A program made the translations under genes and the position numbers. This document shows positions 39,367-43,978 of a stretch of 43,978 nucleotides of DNA, one piece after another. Position 1 is the first letter of the stretch. Each line of letters opens with the position of its first letter. This stretch comes from a virus. The stretch covers positions 1-43,978 of the IMG/VR virus record IMGVR_UViG_3300028372_000015; one strand, written 5' to 3'. The notes under the pieces were generated by a model that made no database searches, was not told the origin of the DNA, and saw nothing but the letters and a program-made list of their open reading frames with translations.

Positions 39367-40082
39367 TGGCTGAATGGCTTAATGCGTTAGATGATCGTCA
39401 AAAGATGATCATCACACAATACGAACGGGGAGACGATGGGGGTCTTGGGGGGACAATAAGATCCATCAAAGCCGCACTACCCGAAAACTTTGGCATCTCT
39501 GTTGGGTCTGTTTTCACAGATCCCTTCAACGCCAACGTGTCATCCAATTCTACGGTAGAGAAAGTTGCTGCTACGTTGCAGGTAAGTCGGAAGATCGGTG
39601 CCAGGGTAACATCCGTCTATTACAGCGGACCGGAACCCACAGAGATGTCGGTGGAATTGGAGTTCAATGCATTCTATTCTGCTGAACAGGAAGTAATGGC
39701 TCCCATCATATCACTGATGATGATGGCGGTCGGTACCGAAAAAGGCTTGAGTGATCTTAATGCCCAACTTAAGGAATCTTCGTCCAACTTTTTTACTGAA
39801 ACAGCCAGCAAGTGGATTGAACAAATTGACAGTTCTGCCGCTGGAGGAATTGCAAGTGAAATCAAAATCATCAAAGGCCCACAGCCATGCCAAATAAAGT
39901 TCGGGAATGTGATGACTATTGATTCCGCATACATCTCTACAGCATCGCCCTCATTTTCCAACATCCTGGACAATCAGTTTTTGCCGATGCAAGCAACGTG
40001 TGCGTTGACGATAAAAATTCAACGTAATCCATTATGGTCTGATATATTTGATATGTTTGAAAGTTATCAGAGGGTCACATAA
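39366..40082 (+). CDS. Putative baseplate tube protein (gp48-like position)
   Basis: I start at ATG 39366, which overlaps the tape measure stop (TAATG) behind GGGGATGGG; the longer frame from 39339 is not needed. The 238-residue product has a strand-rich end with SAYISTASPSFSNILD and PMQATCALTIKIQRNP, a pattern like phage tube and baseplate-tube proteins. Position between tape measure and gp53 suits gp48, but the match is weak. Confidence 0.55.
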   Translation: MAEWLNALDDRQKMIITQYERGDDGGLGGTIRSIKAALPENFGISVGSVFTDPFNANVSSNSTVEKVAATLQVSRKIGARVTSVYYSGPEPTEMSVELEFNAFYSAEQEVMAPIISLMMMAVGTEKGLSDLNAQLKESSSNFFTETASKWIEQIDSSAAGGIASEIKIIKGPQPCQIKFGNVMTIDSAYISTASPSFSNILDNQFLPMQATCALTIKIQRNPLWSDIFDMFESYQRVT

Positions 40083-40393
40083 TGCTTAATGAACGCAGAT
40101 TTCTGTACAGTAAGAACTCGGTTGATGGGAACTCTGAGCTCGACTACATCAACACGGCAATTATTGATATGGATATAACTTATACCGAGAAGTTTGTGGT
40201 AAATCAAACTTTGCAATTTCGTATAGATCTCATATCCTATCGGTTTTACAACACATTTGATCTTGGTTGGTTGATCTGTGATTACAACAACATAATGGAT
40301 CCTTTTGACGAGATCGTTGTGGGTAAAGAATTGCTTATACCTGATCTGGGAGAATATTACTCATTCTTCAACGCCAATTCTGTTGTGAGATAA
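40082..40393 (+). CDS. 53: Baseplate wedge protein, T4 gp53-like (LysM fold)
   Basis: The 103-residue product matches the LysM-like part of gp53: LISYRFYNTFDLGWLICDYN (in parts: YRFYNTFDLGWLI, then NNIMDPF) followed by VGKELLIPD. In gp53 this domain helps clamp wedges around the hub. It is shorter than T4 gp53 (196), so mainly the LysM core is present. Start and stop are coupled to its neighbours. Confidence 0.72.
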   Translation: MLNERRFLYSKNSVDGNSELDYINTAIIDMDITYTEKFVVNQTLQFRIDLISYRFYNTFDLGWLICDYNNIMDPFDEIVVGKELLIPDLGEYYSFFNANSVVR

Positions 40394-40396
40394 TCC

Positions 40397-41677
40397 ATGT
40401 CTGAGATCACCCTAATCGAGCAGAACAAGAAAGGTGCGATCGATGGCCTTGGCGGGTTCTATATAAGGCTAACGACTGATAAAAAAAATCAGAGCTTCAT
40501 TGCAAGCTACAAAGTCATGGGGGTTACTGTAATCGAAACGATGGGATCTGGTACCCCCCTGGTTTCTATAGCACTCATGGATACTTTCGGTGATCTGATT
40601 AATCATAAGATAATCGAGGGAGTGTTTGAGTTCTATCTGTATATCTCAAACAATGACACCGCAAATCAGCGGTACCGGCTGTTACCATCACACATCAACT
40701 CCATGAATGCCACAGAAAGTAGAAACGACAATCAGATATACACCATCGATTTGGTGAGCTACCATTGGCCTGACATGTATCTCACCAGAAAAAATAAATC
40801 CTGGCGGGACAAAAAGTACTCTGACATTGTAAAAGAGATCGCCGAAGAGATTGGGTACCAGCAGATCAACGTTACTCCCACTAAGGAAGTGATTCCGAAT
40901 GTCATCCAGCCGTACTGGACAAACTACCAAATGCTCAATTGGATCAAGAAGCGATGTGTGGCCAATCAAAGTCTACGCACGGGGCATTTTGATTTTTGTT
41001 CTACTGTGGACGACGGATTCTTCTTCATGTCTTCAGGTGATCTGGTTAAATCCAAAAACTCCGGGATCAATGTCTCCGAAGCACGGGGTGTTAAGACCCT
41101 GACGATGGTTCAGAAAGCGCCAAACTCACTGGAGACTTCCTTGAGACGGGCCATAAAGTTAGAAGTCGAGCAGAACTACATGCCTATGATGGTACAAGGA
41201 GCTGGGGGTGTTATTCCGTCCCATTACGATTACATGAATAAGAAGTATGTGGTAGGAGATACGGCAAAGTTCTCCGAGTCAGCAGAACCGCAATTATCGG
41301 ACTGGGCATTCGTTTCTGAAGAGCACGAGATCGGCGATCGTCGAATTTATTCCCACAGCGCGATGGATGATGTTGGCCTGGCTGCGAACCTTAACAGCAA
41401 CGCGGTTAATTCTATACAAAAAGTGAAAGCGTTGATCGATGGAGTCTCTGATATACAGATGGGTGAAGTAGTGGAAGTTCAGATACCCTTATCCCAGGAG
41501 AACTCTAAAATCATATTCAACGAGAACTTTTCTGGGTTCTATACGGTTTCGGAAAAGAAGATTATCGTTAACTTGAATACCAATAACGCACAGACGATCC
41601 TTAAATTGTCCAGGCAAGGCGTCAATGGTGCCGAAGTAAATACGCTCATCGCATCATCAAGGGGAAAATCACTTTGA
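40397..41677 (+). CDS. 27: Baseplate hub protein, T4 gp27-like
   Basis: The 426-residue protein has the layout of gp27 and gpD hub proteins: two barrel-type strand domains with FEFYLYISNND and YTIDLVSYHWPDMYL, an insert KYSDIVKEIAEEIGY that matches the helical part of hub proteins, and NYQMLNWIKKRC. The gp27 trimer forms the base of the tail tube and holds the spike. The next gene is the gp5-like spike, as expected. It ends with an overlap (TTGA) at the spike start. Confidence 0.78.
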   Translation: MSEITLIEQNKKGAIDGLGGFYIRLTTDKKNQSFIASYKVMGVTVIETMGSGTPLVSIALMDTFGDLINHKIIEGVFEFYLYISNNDTANQRYRLLPSHINSMNATESRNDNQIYTIDLVSYHWPDMYLTRKNKSWRDKKYSDIVKEIAEEIGYQQINVTPTKEVIPNVIQPYWTNYQMLNWIKKRCVANQSLRTGHFDFCSTVDDGFFFMSSGDLVKSKNSGINVSEARGVKTLTMVQKAPNSLETSLRRAIKLEVEQNYMPMMVQGAGGVIPSHYDYMNKKYVVGDTAKFSESAEPQLSDWAFVSEEHEIGDRRIYSHSAMDDVGLAANLNSNAVNSIQKVKALIDGVSDIQMGEVVEVQIPLSQENSKIIFNENFSGFYTVSEKKIIVNLNTNNAQTILKLSRQGVNGAEVNTLIASSRGKSL

Positions 41678-42375
41678 ATCCGAACGAATCAAGGCAGACA
41701 AGAAACAGTGCCGAGAAGTTCCTTGGAAACTATCGCGGGATTGTGATTGATAACAACGATCCGATGTTCAATGGTCGCTGTAAAATCAGGATTTTCGGTG
41801 TATACGATGAGTTGCTGGATGATGATCTTCCATGGGCTACTTTTTGCGACCCATTCATGGGAGGACTTCAGGGAATCGGCAGTTCGTTTATACCCAACAT
41901 AGAAACACATGTGTGGTGTTTTTTTGAAGGGGGCGACCATCGGCTCCCTGCATACTTTGCGGGTGCTCCAGCGATGAATGGGGAGGGCTCACCGGATGTC
42001 CCGGAAGAAAGCCAGGAAAACTATCCCAATAACCGAGTGATCAAGACTAAAGGTGGGATCATAATCGAGTTTGATGATACTGAGGATAACGTCAGAATAA
42101 AGACAAGCCATCCGAGTGGAAGTTACATCGAGTACACCCCCGACGGGGTGACACAAGTGGTGATTGGTGAGAAAAAAGTACAGGCAGATACATTGATTGA
42201 ATTTGAAGCAGAGTTGATCAATCTCGGCATCAATGCGGAAGAACCATTAGCACTCGGGGCAAAGCTTCTGGAGTGGTTAGCAAACCACAAGCATCCAACC
42301 AGTAACGGGTTGAGTGACATACCATCACCATCACCGAAGAAAGATCTACTAAGTGAAAAGGTGTTCACAGAATGA
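41674..42375 (+). CDS. 5: Baseplate spike protein with OB fold, T4 gp5-like, TTG start
   Basis: The start is TTG 41674 with AAGGGG upstream; no early ATG is present. The 233-residue product has the spike OB domain at the start: FLGNYRGIVIDNNDP, GRCKIRIFGVYD, DLPWATFCDP and HVWCFFEGGDH. The C-terminal part has IIIEFDDTEDNVRI and GSYIEYTPDG, the strand repeats that begin a triple-stranded spike. T4 gp5 carries a lysozyme domain here; this protein has none, so peptidoglycan degradation must come from another protein. Confidence 0.82.
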   Translation: MNPNESRQTRNSAEKFLGNYRGIVIDNNDPMFNGRCKIRIFGVYDELLDDDLPWATFCDPFMGGLQGIGSSFIPNIETHVWCFFEGGDHRLPAYFAGAPAMNGEGSPDVPEESQENYPNNRVIKTKGGIIIEFDDTEDNVRIKTSHPSGSYIEYTPDGVTQVVIGEKKVQADTLIEFEAELINLGINAEEPLALGAKLLEWLANHKHPTSNGLSDIPSPSPKKDLLSEKVFTE

Positions 42376-42434
42376 AATTAGATGAGTTAATTGAAGCAGC
42401 GTGGAAAGGACATGGATCCTTTGACATCCCCTGA
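42372..42434 (+). CDS. Possible 20-residue peptide with capsid-targeting-like start
   Basis: An ATG that overlaps the spike stop (ATGA) opens a 20-codon frame, beginning MKLDELIEAAWKG. This resembles the leaders of the products at 4480 and 5118, with LIE/A as a possible prohead protease site. It may be a remnant of a longer internal protein, a true peptide, or chance. About 30 bases of sequence with no gene follow before the late octamer at 42467. Confidence 0.4.
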   Translation: MKLDELIEAAWKGHGSFDIP

Positions 42435-42466
42435 ACTACCATCCTCTTCTTAATTCCCGCTTAACT

Positions 42467-42474
42467 GATAAATA
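42467..42474 (+). promoter_or_regulatory. Late promoter octamer GATAAATA
   Basis: GATAAATA is 29 bases before the TTG start at 42504. Confidence 0.6.
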
Positions 42475-42503
42475 CCCCTAGTGTATAAACTAAGGAGTCT
42501 GTT

Positions 42504-42947
42504 TTGGCCGTAAACGAAGATAATACAACCCCTGGTGGCGGTACCCAGGAACGTCGGGCCGTTGACAGACGAATCGTCAAAGTAGAGTTGGATGTAGAAA
42601 TTCTAAAAGAAGAGCAGCGAGAATTTCGTGAGCAGTTAAAAGAGATGTTCATGGCCCATCATAAAGATATGAGTGACATAGCCATACGTCACAGCGAGCA
42701 AACCCTGAAGACCAACCAGGACATAGCGGAAGTCCATAAGATATTGGCTGCCCAGGCCGAACGAAGTAATATTGAGTACGGTATGATGAATACGTCATTG
42801 AAAGAGACCAACGAGGCTTTTCACGCCCTAACCAGTACCTTTGATAAATGGGGGCAACGTGCGGTTGGAGCCATCATTGCTTTGGGCGTTATCTATTTCA
42901 TCATGTCCGGTACCCTTCCAGATTTCTTGATAAGTCTCGTTGAATGA
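42504..42947 (+). CDS. Coiled-coil protein with C-terminal membrane segment, TTG start
   Basis: The start is TTG with AAGGAG 6 bases upstream. The 147-residue product has a polar start, a long coiled coil (about 25-110) and one membrane segment near the end (AVGAIIALGVIYFIMSG, about 120-136). This layout is seen in phage holin-associated and haemolysin XhlA-like proteins, and also in virion anchors. It sits among late genes. No exact family is claimed. Confidence 0.7.
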   Translation: MAVNEDNTTPGGGTQERRAVDRRIVKVELDVEILKEEQREFREQLKEMFMAHHKDMSDIAIRHSEQTLKTNQDIAEVHKILAAQAERSNIEYGMMNTSLKETNEAFHALTSTFDKWGQRAVGAIIALGVIYFIMSGTLPDFLISLVE

Positions 42948-42996
42948 GATTTCGTGAGCAGTGTTCTGGATAGAACCACACAAAAACCCCAGCGGA

Positions 42997-43004
42997 CTAA
43001 ATAG
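42997..43004 (+). promoter_or_regulatory. Late promoter octamer CTAAATAG
   Basis: CTAAATAG is 27 bases before the ATG at 43032. Confidence 0.62.
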
Positions 43005-43031
43005 AAATGTAAACAACAAAGGTCACTTAGA

Positions 43032-43643
43032 ATGCCCATTTCATTCTCTTCTACAAGAGCAAACAACCAGGCCCGCGAGTACGTTAGTCTCGGTGCAAGT
43101 GTGGACGGTGACATGCTTGTTATTTTCAAAGATCAGCTTGAAGCTTTTGACATCAAGTATTTGGATTATATTGAGGATAATACCGCCGGATCCGATCTTT
43201 TACAGAAGATCACTGATACCGATTTGGAACTGCCGAACAACCAGACCCCACTGGAATACTTCACTATATTCTTTCGTGGCTTGGTTCGCGCTGTTAGTAA
43301 TAGTGCTATTGATGATATCCAAACTGCTAGGGGTGCTGTTGGAGACGCTCTTACTGTAGGGGTTCGTTCCGACCGTCCGCATGTGTTTGCATCTTTTAAA
43401 TTTTTTGATAGTGCTGATTATGACAATGAAGTGACTGCGACCGGCGGAACGATCTCGGTCACTGGGATGCCAGTCGGTGCTTCTGGATACTTCGAAATAT
43501 TCGGTTCACCACTAACGGCGTCTAATTCAAGTGACTATGCCGAACAGGGATCGTCACTTGAATCGGTTCGAGGTACTCCATCCTCAATAACTGGAGCTAC
43601 TCACTATCTAATGACGGTCATTGCTTTTGGACAGGATAATTAA
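43032..43643 (+). CDS. Putative virion protein before the fibre gene
   Basis: The 203-residue product has a helical first half and a strand- and Gly/Ser/Thr-rich second half (TATGGTISVTGMPVGASGYF). The pattern suits a tail fibre or baseplate-periphery protein. I do not recognise the family. It has its own late promoter and lies 38 bases before the fibronectin-like gene. Confidence 0.7.
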   Translation: MPISFSSTRANNQAREYVSLGASVDGDMLVIFKDQLEAFDIKYLDYIEDNTAGSDLLQKITDTDLELPNNQTPLEYFTIFFRGLVRAVSNSAIDDIQTARGAVGDALTVGVRSDRPHVFASFKFFDSADYDNEVTATGGTISVTGMPVGASGYFEIFGSPLTASNSSDYAEQGSSLESVRGTPSSITGATHYLMTVIAFGQDN

Positions 43644-43681
43644 TATATGAATCATTCATCATTCACAGTGGAGGCAGCGTA

Positions 43682-43960
43682 ATGCCAGCACCAGCTCAAT
43701 GGAAAGCCTCAGACTTAACACCAGCGGTCATCAAAGCAAGTGATGGGTCTATACGCACGGTGACTGGGCAGAGGGATGGGAGTAGGCCTTCTGGGCCTGC
43801 TGCACCCGAGTTCACTACAAGCACAACAAGCACCAGTATTACAGCGACCATCACGGACGGTAAAGGAGCTGATTCTTATGAGTCTCGCGTAGGGTCTGGG
43901 TCTTGGATTGCGGGACTGACGGTCAGTGGGTTATCTGTTGAAACGGCGTACACGTTTTAG
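43682..43960 (+). CDS. Fibronectin III-like fibre protein, interrupted by amber codon
   Basis: The frame starts with ATG 43682 behind GGAGG. Residues 1-35 are polar. The rest looks like a fibronectin type III domain: SITATITDG, SYESRVGSGSW and GLSVETAYTF. A TAG at 43958-43960 then stops the frame, but the next codons read VRGIDD, exactly the expected continuation after TF-Q of this fold. The gene probably continues beyond the window and the TAG is a point change, a read-through site or a sequence error. Such domains occur in tail fibres and bind carbohydrate or extend arms. Confidence 0.6.
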   Translation: MPAPAQWKASDLTPAVIKASDGSIRTVTGQRDGSRPSGPAAPEFTTSTTSTSITATITDGKGADSYESRVGSGSWIAGLTVSGLSVETAYTF

Positions 43961-43978
43961 GTGCGTGGTATCGATGAT

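Noticed and set aside
1-43978. Global amber recoding (TAG read as Gln)
   Set aside because: Long genes such as those at 36547-39366 and 12257-14509 contain no in-frame TAG, and none of the tRNA-like genes shows a CTA anticodon. Only local read-through remains possible.
1-43978. CRISPR arrays, insertion sequences, integrase or attachment sites
   Set aside because: No regularly spaced repeats, transposase or integrase motifs were seen; the gene content is that of a lytic phage.

Overview
The window is a 44 kb piece of a lytic, T4-like contractile-tailed phage (myovirus) of a Gram-negative bacterium. The evidence is a T4-type replication and recombination set (gp41 helicase, gp61 primase, gp44/gp62 clamp loader, UvsX, UvsY, UvsW), an aerobic NrdA/NrdB reductase with a ThyA, PhoH, and a T4-type virion set (tail sheath gp18, tail tube gp19, gp53, gp27, gp5, gp15, gp14-like, gp4). 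AT-rich late-promoter octamers (NNTAAATA, compare T4 TATAAATA) precede many virion genes, while TTGACA-type promoters precede minus-strand early operons.

Layout. 1-1260 (minus): a partial acidic ORF, a canonical tRNA-Arg(TCT), an Acb2 anti-CBASS gene, and a cluster of tRNA-like and hairpin RNA modules, then a small gene broken by an amber codon. 1270-4420 (minus): short hypothetical genes and a lambda-type metallophosphatase, packed as early operons. 4438-11160 (both strands): a mosaic with two proteins carrying likely capsid-targeting leaders (a kinase-like protein and a WC-motif protein), the neck and tail-completion genes (gp14-like, gp15, gp4) and two tandem membrane paralogues. 11163-20386 (minus): nrdB, nrdA, an AAA+ ATPase, thyA, helicase and primase. 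20403-20744 (plus): one isolated gene with a perfect TATAAATA. 20725-28660 (minus): the replication and recombination block, including two separate genes that together make a very reduced bacterial-type (family C, DnaE-like) DNA polymerase, a GroES-like co-chaperonin, clamp loader, UvsW, UvsY and UvsX. 28745-29503: phoH. 29540-29860: the divergent non-coding switch region. 29861-43978 (plus): late tail and baseplate genes, from sheath and three tube-like paralogues through a tail-assembly chaperone with a possible frameshift, the tape measure, the baseplate hub and spike, to a fibronectin-like fibre gene running off the right edge.

How it works together. The minus-strand block makes dNTPs and replicates and recombines the genome. 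The plus-strand block builds the tail. The left block supplies anti-defence, tRNAs, internal (ejected) proteins and head-tail joining proteins.

The most unusual items are the split minimal DnaE-like polymerase (20725-21324 plus 24442-24954), the repeated covarying hairpin and tRNA-like RNA modules at 780-1060, and amber codons that interrupt two otherwise recognisable reading frames.
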